64,000 bases of DNA from Planctomycetota bacterium (GCA_020638695.1 JACKIB010000016.1:1-64000), one strand, 5' to 3'; positions 1-10,300 are shown, counted from the stretch's first letter. Translations and numbers: made by a program. The notes: generated by a model from the sequence alone, not told the origin.

Positions 1-242
1 GCGGTCGCGCCGAACCGCCGCACCATCGCGTCGAGTTCGGGGTCGATGGGGCGCCGCGAGGAGACCAACAAGTCCGCGGCCAGCAGGTCGCGGCCCTGCG
101 CCCGCAGCACTTCCTCGAGCGACTGCGCCAGCGCCGCGACACCGACCACCGCGGTGACGCCGACCGCGATGCAGAGCGTGAAGAACAGCAACCGCCCGCG
201 CGAGCCGCGCGACTCGCGGAGCATCAGCAGGAACCACCTCAA
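1..242 (-). CDS. ABC exporter permease, FtsX/YbbP-like, N-terminal part only
   Basis: The gene runs off the window start, so only about 80 N-terminal residues are visible. It has a basic start (RWFLLMLRESRGSRGR), one hydrophobic segment (LLFFTLCIAVGVTAVVGVA), then a charged extracytoplasmic stretch (AQSLEEVLRAQGRDLLAADL). This layout is typical of MacB/FtsX-type permeases, especially YbbP. A TTG at 242 overlaps the stop of the upstream ATPase gene; an in-frame ATG at 224 is the alternative start. The tight coupling to the ATPase and the nearby TesA-like esterase repeats the ybbA-ybbP-tesA neighbourhood of proteobacteria. By inference it forms the membrane part of an exporter for a lipid or lipoprotein. 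The family match rests on the N-terminus only. Confidence 0.75.
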   Translation of the reverse strand, partial: MRWFLLMLRESRGSRGRLLFFTLCIAVGVTAVVGVAALAQSLEEVLRAQGRDLLAADLLVSSRRPIDPELDAMVRRFGAT

Positions 243-955
243 CGGCCCGCCTCGGCGTGGAAACCCGTCGCCTCGTCCCGCACCACGCGCCCACGGTCGA
301 AGTGCACCCGCCGACGGGCCCGCTGCGCCACTTCCAGATCGTGGGTCACCAGCACCAGGGTCGTACCCGCCTCGGCACGCAGCGCCACCAACAGGTCGAG
401 CGCCTCCAGCCCGGTATCGCGGTCGAGGCTCCCGGTCGGCTCGTCCGCCAGCAGCAAAGACGGCCGCGGCGCAAACGCCCGCGCCAACGCGACCCGCTGC
501 TGCTCACCGCCCGACAACTGCGAGGGGTAGTGGTCGACGCGGTCGGCCAAGCCGACCTCCGCCAGGTAGCGATCGGCGCGGTCGGCGGCGTCGGGAATGC
601 GCGCCAGCCCGAGTGGCAGCAGCACGTTCTCGCGCGCCGTCAGGTTGGCGAGCAGCTGGAACGACTGGAACACGAAGCCGATCTTGCGCCGACGCAGCAA
701 CGCCAAGCGATCCTCGTCGAGGCCTTCGAGTGGCGCCCCGTCGATTCGAACCGAGCCGGACGTCGGCCGGTCGAGCCCAGCCATCAGCCCGAGCAAGGTC
801 GACTTGCCGCTGCCGGACGGGCCGAGCACCGCGACGAAGTCGCCGGACTCGATCGCGAGATCGATCCCACCGAGGATGGTCAAGTCGCCGGCGCCCGAGC
901 GCAGGCGCTTGACGACGTTCTGGCACTCGACGCAGGGTGTGGTGGTGGCGCTCAT
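239..955 (-). CDS. ABC transporter ATP-binding protein (LolD/YbbA type)
   Basis: A 238-residue ATPase of the MacB/LolD/YbbA class. Walker A is GPSGSGKST at about residue 45, the signature is LSGGEQQRVALARAF and Walker B with the catalytic Glu is LLLADEPTG. Length is normal for the family. The reading frame extends upstream, but ATG at 955 begins the conserved part (MSATTTPCVECQNVVKRL) and is chosen. The gene is translationally coupled to the permease downstream, since stop and start overlap. It powers transport by that permease at the inner membrane. The substrate is unknown; the YbbA-like setting next to an esterase suggests a lipid-related one. Confidence 0.9.
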   Translation of the reverse strand: MSATTTPCVECQNVVKRLRSGAGDLTILGGIDLAIESGDFVAVLGPSGSGKSTLLGLMAGLDRPTSGSVRIDGAPLEGLDEDRLALLRRRKIGFVFQSFQLLANLTARENVLLPLGLARIPDAADRADRYLAEVGLADRVDHYPSQLSGGEQQRVALARAFAPRPSLLLADEPTGSLDRDTGLEALDLLVALRAEAGTTLVLVTHDLEVAQRARRRVHFDRGRVVRDEATGFHAEAGR

Positions 956-1013
956 GGTGCGGATGGCCAGGTCCCTGGCACGAACACGCGCGCACACGCT
1001 ACCGTGTTCGTCG

Positions 1014-1676
1014 ATGCGTGCTGCCCCCAAGCTGTGGTTCGTGTTGCTCGCCGCGTGCAGCGATGCGGCGAAGCCCGCGCCCTCGCTCGCGGCAGCCGAG
1101 CCGTCGATTCCCACCGACGCACCGCTGGTGGTCTTCCTCGGCGACAGCATCACGGCGGGTCTGCACCTGCCCGAGGCGCAGGCGTTCCCCGCGGTCGTGC
1201 AGCGATCGCTGCTCGACGCGGGCCAGCCGTTCCGCCTGGTGAACGCGGGTAGCTCCGGCGACACAAGTGCCGGAGGCCTGCGACGCATCGATTGGCTGCT
1301 GAAGCAGAAGCCCGCGCTGGTGGTGGTCGAACTGGGTGGCAACGACGGGATGCGCGGCCAGGACGTCGGCCCGATCCACGACAACCTCGAGGCGATTCTC
1401 ACCAAGATCACCGCCGCCGGAGCGAAGGCGCTCCTGCTGGGCATGCGGATACCGTCCAGCTACGGCCCGGACTACACGGCGAAGTTCGCTGGGGTGTACG
1501 ACCGACTGGCCGCGCGGTGGCGTGACCGCGGGGTCGGCTTCGTCCCGTTCTTCATGAAGAACCTGGTGGGCAAGGCGGAGCTGTTCCTGGACGACGGCCT
1601 GCACCCGAGCGCGGCCGGACAGCGAGTGCTGGCCGAAGCGGTCACACCGGCGGTCGCGGCACTGTTGCGGCGCTAG
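1014..1676 (+). CDS. GDSL/SGNH-family esterase lipoprotein (TesA-like)
   Basis: A 220-residue SGNH hydrolase. Block I is VFLGDSITAGL with the nucleophile Ser, block III is GGND, and the C-terminal block is DDGLHPS with the Asp and His of the triad. The N-terminus MRAAPKLWFVLLAAC is a short lipoprotein signal with Cys15, which supports ATG 1014 over upstream starts in the same frame. It is expected to hydrolyse esters or thioesters (arylesterase or lysophospholipase type) at a membrane surface. It is divergent from the YbbA/YbbP-like exporter, 58 bases away, which is its classic genomic partner. Natural substrate unknown. Confidence 0.88.
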   Translation: MRAAPKLWFVLLAACSDAAKPAPSLAAAEPSIPTDAPLVVFLGDSITAGLHLPEAQAFPAVVQRSLLDAGQPFRLVNAGSSGDTSAGGLRRIDWLLKQKPALVVVELGGNDGMRGQDVGPIHDNLEAILTKITAAGAKALLLGMRIPSSYGPDYTAKFAGVYDRLAARWRDRGVGFVPFFMKNLVGKAELFLDDGLHPSAAGQRVLAEAVTPAVAALLRR

Positions 1677-1958
1677 TGGGGTGTGTCCCTCGTCTGAAGT
1701 TCGCAGCAAATGTGGCGGCGTCAGTCGACCCGGTCCCCACGCGATCACTCGCAAGCAGCCGACTTCGAAGCTGCTCGACTGGGTGAAGATGACGGGAAGA
1801 CTGATCGAAGACAGCGTCATCGGACCACCTCGGGCCACAGCGCACACACGGACGCGGCGATTGCCGGGTGGCTCGCACGCGACCGAGCGCGGAGTGCGAG
1901 GTTTTCGTGCGTCGCCAGGACTCGCGGTGGTTGGCCAAGACCGTATTCTCCCGCCGAC

Positions 1959-2894
1959 ATGACGATCCAGTACAACCTCGAGAGCTTCGCCGGCAAGCCG
2001 GTGCAAGACTACAGTCCGGACGTCGGCCTCACCGATCCAACCGGTACCGCCTACGCGCTTCGCCTCGACTTCGACAGCGTCGAAGCCGGCGGGAAGATGC
2101 CGGAGTTGATCGAGCAGCTGCTCGGCGACGCGCGGGTCGCCGAGCTCCAAGCGCTGGTCATCGGCTTCTGGCACTACGAGATGGACGTCGATTCATCCGA
2201 AATCGTCGAGGCACTCGCTTCGGCTCGCGATCGCATGCCGGGGCTGCGCGCGTTGTTTCTCGGTGACATCACGGGCGAGGAGCAAGAGATCTCCTGGATC
2301 GCACAGAGCGACGTCTCCCCCCTCCTGCTCGCCTTCCCCGAACTCGAGGTCCTCCGCGTGCGCGGGAGCAGCGGTCTGGACATCGGTGCGATCCGCCACG
2401 CCAAGCTGCGCGAGTTCGCCTTCGAAACCGGCGGTTTGCCCGCCTCGGTGATGGCGCACGCCGCGACCGCCGACTGCCCCGAACTGCGCCATCTGGAGCT
2501 CTGGCTCGGCTCGGACGAGTACGGATACAACGGGTCCCTCGACCTGCTCGCGCCGTTGCTGGCCGGCGACCACTTCCCGAAGTTGACCTACCTCGGCCTG
2601 AAGAACTCGCAGGAACAAGACGAGATCGCTCGGCTGGTGGCGGCATCGCCACTGCTCGAGCGACTGACCGTGCTCGACCTCGGCATGGGCACGCTGACCG
2701 ATCGAGGAGCCGAGGCGCTACTCGCCGCCCCCGCATTGGGGAACCTCGAGTGTCTCGACATCCGCTTCCACTACGTCTCGCCGGAGATGGTGGGCAAGCT
2801 CGAGGCCGTGGTCGCGAAGGTCCTCGCTGGCGAAGCCGAGGAGCCCGACGAAGACGATGACGAGACCCACTACTTCATCGCCGTCTCCGAGTGA
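1959..2894 (+). CDS. STM4015-family leucine-rich-repeat protein
   Basis: A 311-residue cytoplasmic protein starting MTIQYNLESFAGKPV with LRR-like strands along its length, such as FPELEVLRVRGSSGL, CPELRHLELWLG and LGNLECLDIRF. The tail is acidic (EEPDEDDDE). It matches the STM4015 family, which occurs with STM4014, 4013, 4012 and 4011 homologues, as it does here. It is first in a five-gene overlapping operon; its last 38 bases overlap the next gene. No enzymatic motif is seen, so a scaffold or recognition role is the inference. ATG 1959 begins the conserved family N-terminus; upstream sequence in this frame is not family-like. The pathway product is not known. Confidence 0.85.
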   Translation: MTIQYNLESFAGKPVQDYSPDVGLTDPTGTAYALRLDFDSVEAGGKMPELIEQLLGDARVAELQALVIGFWHYEMDVDSSEIVEALASARDRMPGLRALFLGDITGEEQEISWIAQSDVSPLLLAFPELEVLRVRGSSGLDIGAIRHAKLREFAFETGGLPASVMAHAATADCPELRHLELWLGSDEYGYNGSLDLLAPLLAGDHFPKLTYLGLKNSQEQDEIARLVAASPLLERLTVLDLGMGTLTDRGAEALLAAPALGNLECLDIRFHYVSPEMVGKLEAVVAKVLAGEAEEPDEDDDETHYFIAVSE

Positions 2895-4293
2895 GCGCTG
2901 GCTGCTGATCGGCGACCCACGTGGGCCGCGCACTCGCGCGTTCGCAGACGCCCTGCCGCCGTCCGATTCGCTGGAGGTACTCGGCTACGACGAGCTACCG
3001 AGTGGACTGCCGCACTACGGCACGGGAGCGGGACTGACCGTCCGGATCGACTCGCCCGGCCGCTGCCCGGAGGTGCCCGACGCGGCCTGGTATCGCCGAC
3101 TGTCGGAACGCCTCACCGCGGTCGCCGATCGGCTCCGCGATGCGCGCTTCACGAGCAGCCCCCACGAGGCGCTGCTGTGCTTCGACAAACCGCGCTGCCA
3201 GCAGTTTCTCGCGGACCGCGGCGTGCCGACACCGCCACAGCTCGGCGTGATCGAGGGATACCGGCACCTGCTCGCGCTGATGGAGTCGAACAAGCGAACC
3301 CGGGTGTTCGTCAAGCTGGCCCACGGCTCGTCGGCGGCCGGTGTGGTCGCGTACCGCATCCACGGCGATCGGCACCAGGCGTTCACCACGGTGGCAGCCG
3401 TGGACCGCCTCCGACTCGACAACACACGCCGCATCCGCACCCTGACCGACCCGACACGGATTGCTTCGCTGATCGACGGGCTGGCTCGACACCGCGCGTT
3501 CGCCGAAGTCTGGGTGCCCAAGCGCACGCTCCGCGGCGGCCCCTCCGACGTCCGCGTGCTGGTCGTCGACGGTGAGCCGGCCCACGCGGTCACGCGCATC
3601 GCGCGGTCACCGATCACCAACCTGCACCTCGGTGCGGTCCGTCAACCGGCCGACGCGCGAACTCGCGACGCCGTCGACGACGTCGCCCGGCGAGTCGCCG
3701 CGTGCTTCCCGGCGAGCCTGCACGTCGGCGTCGATATCGCGCTGACCCCGCGACTCACACCGTACGTCCTCGAGGTCAATGCGTTCGGCGACCAACTGGA
3801 GGGGATCACCCACCGCGGGCAGACGACCTACGAACGCCAAATCGAAGCGTGGCGCAGCCGACAGCCGCTCGAGGGGATCGCCTTCGACCTCGACGGCACC
3901 TTGTTCGACCGCGCGGCACTCCCCGCCGACCGGCGCCTCGCGCTCGCGCAGCTGCGCGGATGCCCGGATGTCACGCAATTGATCGACGAACTCCGAGAGC
4001 GCCATCGGCTGGCGGTGGTGACCGATGGCGCTGGGTCGACCCAACGCGCCAAGCTGCGGCGCCTCGGACTGCGGTTCGACAGCGTCGTCGTGTCCGGCGA
4101 GCTCGGGCGGCGCAAACCCGACCGCAGTCTGTTCGCGCGTGCCATGCGCGAACTCGCCACGACCCCGGCACGGACGCTGATGGTCGGCGACGACTACGAG
4201 CGCGACATAGTCCCGGCACGCGCCATGGGAATGCGCACCCTCTGGGTGCGGTCGCCCGACGAACTGGGACGATTGCGGGAGCTGGTGCGGTGA
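2857..4293 (+). CDS. STM4014-family ATP-grasp-like protein with C-terminal HAD phosphatase domain
   Basis: 478 residues in two parts. Residues about 1-330 resemble the STM4014 family, an ATP-grasp-like fold (FVKLAHGSSAAGVVAYR; DVRVLVVDGEP; YVLEVNAFGDQLEG as a metal-binding C-terminal strand). Residues about 340-478 are a HAD-superfamily domain: motif I DLDGTLFD at 344, motif II VVTDG, motif III lysine in GRRKPDRSLF, motif IV GDDYERDI. The join is in frame with no stop. ATP-grasp enzymes ligate a carboxylate to a nucleophile; HAD domains usually remove phosphate. The fusion suggests both act on one pathway intermediate, which is inference. Translation overlaps STM4015 by 38 bases and STM4013 by 4. 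Confidence 0.85.
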   Translation: MTRPTTSSPSPSERWLLIGDPRGPRTRAFADALPPSDSLEVLGYDELPSGLPHYGTGAGLTVRIDSPGRCPEVPDAAWYRRLSERLTAVADRLRDARFTSSPHEALLCFDKPRCQQFLADRGVPTPPQLGVIEGYRHLLALMESNKRTRVFVKLAHGSSAAGVVAYRIHGDRHQAFTTVAAVDRLRLDNTRRIRTLTDPTRIASLIDGLARHRAFAEVWVPKRTLRGGPSDVRVLVVDGEPAHAVTRIARSPITNLHLGAVRQPADARTRDAVDDVARRVAACFPASLHVGVDIALTPRLTPYVLEVNAFGDQLEGITHRGQTTYERQIEAWRSRQPLEGIAFDLDGTLFDRAALPADRRLALAQLRGCPDVTQLIDELRERHRLAVVTDGAGSTQRAKLRRLGLRFDSVVVSGELGRRKPDRSLFARAMRELATTPARTLMVGDDYERDIVPARAMGMRTLWVRSPDELGRLRELVR

Positions 4294-5081
4294 CCCTGGA
4301 CGCTCGCTCGCTGGTCGGCACGCACGACATCCTGCTGGTGACCCTCGACACGTTGCGCTACGACGTCGCACAACAGGCCCTGGAACGCGGCGCGACCCCG
4401 GGCTTCGCGGCGTTGCTGAAGGACGGCTGGGAACGCCGCCACACCCCCGGCTCGTTCACGTACTCCGCCCACCATGCGTTCTTCGCCGGCTTCCTGCCGA
4501 CTCCAGCGCGCCCCGGCGATCACCCGCGCTTGTTCGCGGCAGCGTTCGACGGCAGTGTGACGACGACCGAGCACACCTGCGTGCTCGACGCCGCGGACCT
4601 ACCGACCGGCCTCGCCAACCGCGGCTACCACACCATCTGCATCGGCGGCGTGGGGTTCTTCGACAAGCGCACGCCGCTCGGCAGCGTGCTCCCGGCGATG
4701 TTCCGAGAGAGCCACTGGTCCACGGACCTCGGCGTGACACACCCGCGTTCCACCGAGAACCAGGTGGCGCTCGCGATCCGCCGCGTCGACGCCGTCCCCG
4801 GCGACCAGCGCGTTCTCCTGTTCGTCAACGTGTCGGCGCTCCACCAGCCCAACTGCATCTTCAGCGGCGGAACCACCGACAGCCCGGAGACGATGGCGGC
4901 AGCGCTCGCCTACGTCGACCGCCACATCCCGCGCCTGATCGCTCACATGCGGCGACGCGCGCCGCTCCTGTGCATCCTCACCTCCGACCACGGCACCGCC
5001 TACGGCGAAGACGGCCACACGGGCCACCGGCGGGCTCACCCTGTCGTTTGGGACGTACCCTACGCGGAGTTGGTGTTGTGA
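4290..5081 (+). CDS. STM4013-family alkaline-phosphatase-fold hydrolase
   Basis: 263 residues, GTG start inside a GTGA overlap with the upstream stop. The opening strand HDILLVTLDTLRYD has the metal-binding Asp and the Thr nucleophile position of the sulfatase/phosphatase (alkaline-phosphatase) superfamily. Near the C-terminus TSDHGTAYGEDGHTGH supplies the DH and H metal ligands. The protein is short for the superfamily, which is normal for STM4013/SEN3800 hydrolases. No signal peptide is seen, so it is cytoplasmic. It probably hydrolyses a phosphate or sulfate ester or a phosphonate in the STM4011-4015 pathway; the substrate is unknown. Confidence 0.85.
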   Translation: MTLDARSLVGTHDILLVTLDTLRYDVAQQALERGATPGFAALLKDGWERRHTPGSFTYSAHHAFFAGFLPTPARPGDHPRLFAAAFDGSVTTTEHTCVLDAADLPTGLANRGYHTICIGGVGFFDKRTPLGSVLPAMFRESHWSTDLGVTHPRSTENQVALAIRRVDAVPGDQRVLLFVNVSALHQPNCIFSGGTTDSPETMAAALAYVDRHIPRLIAHMRRRAPLLCILTSDHGTAYGEDGHTGHRRAHPVVWDVPYAELVL

Positions 5082-6388
5082 GCCTCGCGACGTTACTGCT
5101 TGGGTCGGCGTACCAGGGCTACAGCTACGCATATCCGCACAAGACGGCCTATCGACCCTTGGCCACGCCGCGCACCCTCGCCGACGTCTGGGCCGACGAG
5201 CCACGCGGCGCGTTGTTCCTCTACGTGCACGTGCCGTTCTGCGCGGTGCGCTGTGGTTTCTGCAACCTGTTCGCCACCACCACGCGCGACGCCTCGGAAG
5301 TCGAGGGGTACCTCGCGGCCATCGAGCACCAAGCGAAGACGGTGTCGCACGACCTGTCCGGCGCCCGCTATGCGCGCTTGGCGATCGGCGGCGGCACGCC
5401 GAGCTACCTGACCGCCGCGCAGATCGATCGACTGTTCGGGGTGCTGGCGCAGCAGCTCGGGGTGGACCCGTGCGCGCTCCCGACATCGTTCGAACTCGCC
5501 CCGGTCAACACCGACGCTGCTCGTCTCGCGGCGCTACGTGCCCACGGCGTGGATCGGGTCAGTATCGGCGTGCAGACGTTCGACGACGACGAGTCGCGTG
5601 CGCTTGGACGCCCACGACGGCGCGGCGAGGTCGCCGCTGCGATCGCGCTGCTCCGGGAGCACGGATTCGCCACCCTCAACCTCGATCTGATCTACGGTGG
5701 TGCCGGGCAGTCCCTCGAATCGTGGCTGGCGTCCCTCGAGTCGGCGCTCCGCTTCGAGCCCGAGGAACTCTACCTCTACCCCCTCTACGTCCGTCGCCTG
5801 ACCGGCCTCTCACACCGCGACCACCGCCCCGACGACGGCCGCCTGGCGCTGTACCGCGCCGGACGCGACCTGCTCCTCGAACGCGGCTACCGGCAGCTCT
5901 CGATGCGGATGTTCCGTGCGTCGCACGCACCGGCGACCGTGGGCCCCGAGTACTGCTGCCAGCGCGACGGGATGGTGGGACTCGGCCCCGGCGCTCGCTC
6001 ATACACGACCGAGCTCCACTACTCGGGGGAGTACGCAGTCGGCCGAACCGGCGTCCGGGCGATCCTCGACCGCTACCTGCGCACGGAAGACCACTCGCTG
6101 GTCGACTACGGCTTCGCACTGGATCCCGAGGAACGTCGCCGCCGGTTCGTCATCCAAGGGCTGCTGCAGGCGGAGGGACTGGATCTCGCGGCCTACCGCA
6201 CCCGCTTCGGGAACGATGCCGAACGCGACTTGTCCGAACTCCACGAGCTGGTCGCGCACGGCCTCGCGACAGCCGGTGCGGACCGAATCACCCTGACCGC
6301 TGCCGGCTTGGAACGCTCCGACGTCGTCGGGCCGTGGCTCGCGTCGCAACGGGTTCGCCAGCTGATGGAGGGCTACGCATGGCGCTGA
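5078..6388 (+). CDS. STM4012-family radical SAM protein (HemN-like)
   Basis: 436 residues from a GTG start in a GTGA overlap with STM4013. The cluster motif is C55-AVR-C59-GF-C62, which binds the 4Fe-4S cluster and SAM. HemN/HemW-like features follow: GGGTPSYLT, a SAM-contact strand VSIGVQTF and LNLDLIYGG, and a C-terminal helical domain with LGPGARSY. It is coproporphyrinogen-oxidase-like by fold, but the STM4012 family is distinct from heme biosynthesis and its context is always the same small operon. Expected to do radical chemistry (oxidation or methylation) on an unknown substrate. Confidence 0.88.
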   Translation: MSLATLLLGSAYQGYSYAYPHKTAYRPLATPRTLADVWADEPRGALFLYVHVPFCAVRCGFCNLFATTTRDASEVEGYLAAIEHQAKTVSHDLSGARYARLAIGGGTPSYLTAAQIDRLFGVLAQQLGVDPCALPTSFELAPVNTDAARLAALRAHGVDRVSIGVQTFDDDESRALGRPRRRGEVAAAIALLREHGFATLNLDLIYGGAGQSLESWLASLESALRFEPEELYLYPLYVRRLTGLSHRDHRPDDGRLALYRAGRDLLLERGYRQLSMRMFRASHAPATVGPEYCCQRDGMVGLGPGARSYTTELHYSGEYAVGRTGVRAILDRYLRTEDHSLVDYGFALDPEERRRRFVIQGLLQAEGLDLAAYRTRFGNDAERDLSELHELVAHGLATAGADRITLTAAGLERSDVVGPWLASQRVRQLMEGYAWR

Positions 6389-7323
6389 GGTTGGACGTGC
6401 AGTACCGCGGCGACCTGTCGAGCTGCAACTACCGCTGCCACTACTGCCCGTTCGCCCTGGCCAAGGACAGCGCTGCCACCCTGCAGCGCGACTACGCCGG
6501 CCTGCAGCGCTTCGTCGATTGGATCGACAGACAGGACCATCGACGCTTCCGCGTGTCCTTCACGCCGTGGGGCGAGGCGTTGATTCGCCGGCCGTACCGC
6601 GATGCGGTGGTACGTCTGTCGCAAACCAGCCACGTCGAGCGTGTGGTCGTGCAGACCAACCTCTCGGGCCCACTCGAGTTCCTCGCCGAATGCGATCGCA
6701 ACACCGTCGCACTGTGGTGCACGTTCCACCCCACGCAGACGACCGCGGGTGCCTTTCTCGACCGCTGCGCGAAGCTCGACGGACTCGGCGTGCGCTACAG
6801 CGTCGGGGCCGTGGGGATCCAGGAGGATCTGACGAAGATCGAGCACCTGCGCGCGCACCTGCCCGACCACGTCTATCTGTGGATCAACGCGTTCAAGCGG
6901 ATCGACGACTACTACCAGGCGGCCGACTTGGCGCGCCTCGAAGCGATCGACCCGCTCGTGCGGTGGAACCTCCATCCGCACCATAGCCGCGGGCGCACGT
7001 GCCGCACCGGCGACACCGCGTTCAGCGTCGATGCGCGGGGCGACGTGCGGCGGTGCCACTTCGTCGGCGACGTGCTCGCCAACCTCTACGACGGAACGAT
7101 CGAGTCCGCGCTCCGGCCCCGCACCTGCCCCAACGACGTGTGTCGCTGCTACATCGGCTACATCCACCTCGACGATCTCGGACTCGATCGGGTCTATGGT
7201 GAAGGACTGATCGAGCGCATTCCGAGCGAATGGCCGCTACCGGGTCGCGATGCTCACCACGACCCCGTTGCTGGTCGTCCACCCGTACCGGTTGGCGAAC
7301 GGGTCGAACACCGAGAATTGTGA
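6379..7323 (+). CDS. STM4011-family radical SAM protein
   Basis: 314 residues. N-terminal radical SAM motif C16-NYR-C20-HY-C23. The C-terminal half has further cysteines (GRTCRTG, DVRRCHFVGDVLANLYDGT, RTCPNDVCRC) in a pattern like a SPASM/Twitch auxiliary cluster domain: a strand, a turn marked by GDVRRCHFVG, and a short helix. This layout is typical of enzymes acting on peptides or larger substrates. ATG 6379 overlaps the preceding stop by 10 bases. The last 87 bases run into the 3' end of the convergent gene on the other strand, so the two coding sequences overlap tail to tail. Confidence 0.87.
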   Translation: MALRLDVQYRGDLSSCNYRCHYCPFALAKDSAATLQRDYAGLQRFVDWIDRQDHRRFRVSFTPWGEALIRRPYRDAVVRLSQTSHVERVVVQTNLSGPLEFLAECDRNTVALWCTFHPTQTTAGAFLDRCAKLDGLGVRYSVGAVGIQEDLTKIEHLRAHLPDHVYLWINAFKRIDDYYQAADLARLEAIDPLVRWNLHPHHSRGRTCRTGDTAFSVDARGDVRRCHFVGDVLANLYDGTIESALRPRTCPNDVCRCYIGYIHLDDLGLDRVYGEGLIERIPSEWPLPGRDAHHDPVAGRPPVPVGERVEHREL

Positions 7324-10300
7324 GAACAGCCGCAGGTTGGCGAACAACGGCTCCTTGGTGAGCAGCAGCGGAACGTCGACCCGGCCCGAGGCATCGGTCA
7401 CCTGGCGCGCTTCCTGCACGCGATCGGCGTACACCACGCAGCCCGGCGCGCCCAGGAAGGCGAGGTCGAGCGGTAGTCGGTAAGCTCCCCACAGTTGGCC
7501 TGAACTGCCGAGGTGGAGCAATGCGATCGACTTGGGCGGCGCGTTGCGCAGCGAGAACATCAAGGTCCCACCGAGCCGCGGCGTGCCGCCGCTCGCCACG
7601 ACGAGCTGCACCGGACGCCCCGACGAGCCCGGGCACCCGGTTCCGAGCGACTGGATGCCGCCTGCCACCAACGGTGTCATCGCATCGCCGAACTCGAGTC
7701 CGCGGAACAAGTTGGTCTTCACCCAGTCGTACTTCCGACGCAGCAGCGAGTCGCCCCGGCCGAGGTCCTCGTCGACGAACTGCCGCAGGTCATGGCCGCG
7801 GTGCACGTAGTAGTACACCGTGTAGAGGAACGAGTGCTCGCGAGACGAGGCGTCGTAGTTGCCGGCGTAGCCGGTGAACCCGCTGCAGCGCGGACCCGAC
7901 TGACACCTGCCGATGCGCTCGTTGAACAAGGTGAACGCCGATTGCAGTGCCCGGAGCGATATTCCGGACCGCGCCGCGGCGGCGGCGTCAGGACCGGCAC
8001 CGATGTCCTCGATCCCGAGTGCCCACGCTGCGTAGTGACCGAGTTCCTCCCACACCCGGACGTACTCGCTGTCCAGATTGATCCACGCGCCCTGCGACAC
8101 GAACAGGCCACCATTCGGCTTCACGATGATCGGTAGACGGGCGTTCGTGCACGGTGGAGTTGCGCGACCGGTGTTCTTCCAGTTGTCGCACAGCCGCTCG
8201 CGGACCGTCCGCGGGAACAAGCCGGCGACGAACCACCGCGGCAGCATCCACAGGCTGGTCCCGATCTCGCTGAGGATGGGTCGGTGCTCTTGCGAGATGG
8301 AGATCGGGGTCGGTGCGTTCGGCTGGTGCTGGAACGCCGCCTTGCCACTCATCGAGTCGTACAGATCGAACTCGCGCGGCACCAGTCGCTTGAACACGGC
8401 TCGGCTGCAGATGCCGAACCGTACACTCGACGCCGCACCCGGCCCGCGCACCGCGGCGAACAGATCCCGGCCATGGTTGGGAAGCAGGTAGCTCTGGTCC
8501 TGCAGCTGGGTGTCGAACGCGGCCAATGCGGGGCGACCCGCCGCGGTGCCGCGCGGAAACTCGTGGTGATCGACCCACGGGTAGGTCGGGTCCATCGAAT
8601 CGAGTCGCGCGAAGCGCAACCGGTCGGTCGGCTCGGTCCACAATGCGACGACCTTGGCGCGGTAGACCGCGAGCCGAACACGCGCGGGCTCGCTGCCCGA
8701 GGGTACGTAGTCGGTGATCACCCGACCGAAGTAGTCATCGTTCCGACCCGGCCGAAACCGCGCGTGGTTCACCCGATACACCAAGCCCGGTCCCACGTCG
8801 TCGGGTCGAAAGTGCTGCGCGTACGCGACGTGCACCTCGCCGCCGAGGAACACGACATTGGCCACGTCGTCGATCGCACCACCTCCGTACCCCGAGACCG
8901 CACGACCACCGAGCAGGGAGAACGCCCACCCCGAACCGCGCAGTGCGGTGTGGACGAACACCTGGGAGAGCTTGCGCAGGGCCACCGCGACCCGGTCTTC
9001 CCCATCGCTGCCGATCCCCGCTTCGAGTGCGTCGGCGAACACCTGCTGTGCGACCTGCTGCCCCCCGGCGAAGCGCGCATACACGACGCCGCCGCCACTC
9101 CGCCGATACACCGCGTGAACCTCCACCGCGTTGTCGACGCGCGTCATCGCCACGTCGATGCGCCCGGCAACCGAGCCGTCGCCGGTGAGCTTCGACGCCT
9201 GCGTCCACGTGGAACCGAATCGCGAGCGGATCGCCTGGCATAGGTCGCCGTCGCTACTCCGCGCGAACAGGTGCAGATCATCTCCGCTGCGCAGCAACAC
9301 CGGCTCCGAATCGGGATCGAAGCTCGGCCCTTGGATCCGAGTCCAGTTCGACCAGATCCCGGGACCGGCGGAGTTGCGCACGTTGAGCTGCCCGGCGGTG
9401 TCGATGGCGGCGACGTGCACGGTGTTGTCGGAGTGACCCGAAACCGCCGGCCCGGCGCGGCTCTGCAGACCGAGCAGACGCCACGATCCGGTGATGTCGG
9501 AACCCGGGTAGGGGTCGGCGGGATTCGCGTCCCGCAAGGTCCGCCAGCGGAACGAGTTCGCCCCCGGCGGGTTGTCGTAGGCACACAGCAGGATTTCCGG
9601 CTCCACGCCGCGGCCCATGTCCAGTGCAGCGATGCCACCTCCCTGAGCTCGCGTGCCGACGCCGGAGACAGCCCGCACCGGGTCCCAGTGCTGCGCCCCG
9701 CCGGTGGCGTCGAGGTTCCACCCGATGCGGTAGAGCATCCGGTTCGACCCGGAGGTGCGCTCACAAGCGAACAGCAACAGCTCCGGGCGCCCGTTTCCGT
9801 CGAGATCGACGACCTCGCAGCCGCCGGCTTCCGCGGTCGAGCCGAAGCCCGAGACGGTTCGCAGCGGCGCCCAGGACTTCGCCCGCCCCGCGTTGTCGAG
9901 GTCGAATGCGATCGTGTAGCGAATCACATTGGCAGTGCCGACCAACTCACAGACCGCGAACACGACGTCGGCACCGACCCCGTCGTCGATGCGGCCCCAG
10001 GCGAGCCCGGCGTCCACAGTGGTGTTGCCGCGGCCGTCGCCGATCGGCGCCGCGACGATGCCGGTCCACGCTCCGGCGTTGCCGTTCGCGTCGAGGTCCC
10101 GACCCACCCGGTAGCGGAACCGCCGCACTCCGGACTGATTGACATAGCCAGCCAGCACCAGCTCCGGTCGTCCATTGCGGTCGAGATCGACCGCGGTGAT
10201 CCCTGCGCCTTCCGCTGCGCCCACGGACGGCACGATGATCATCGGTCCGTCGTGCGCCGGCACCCCGTCTGGGCTGAGATTGCGGCACAGCCGATAGGTG

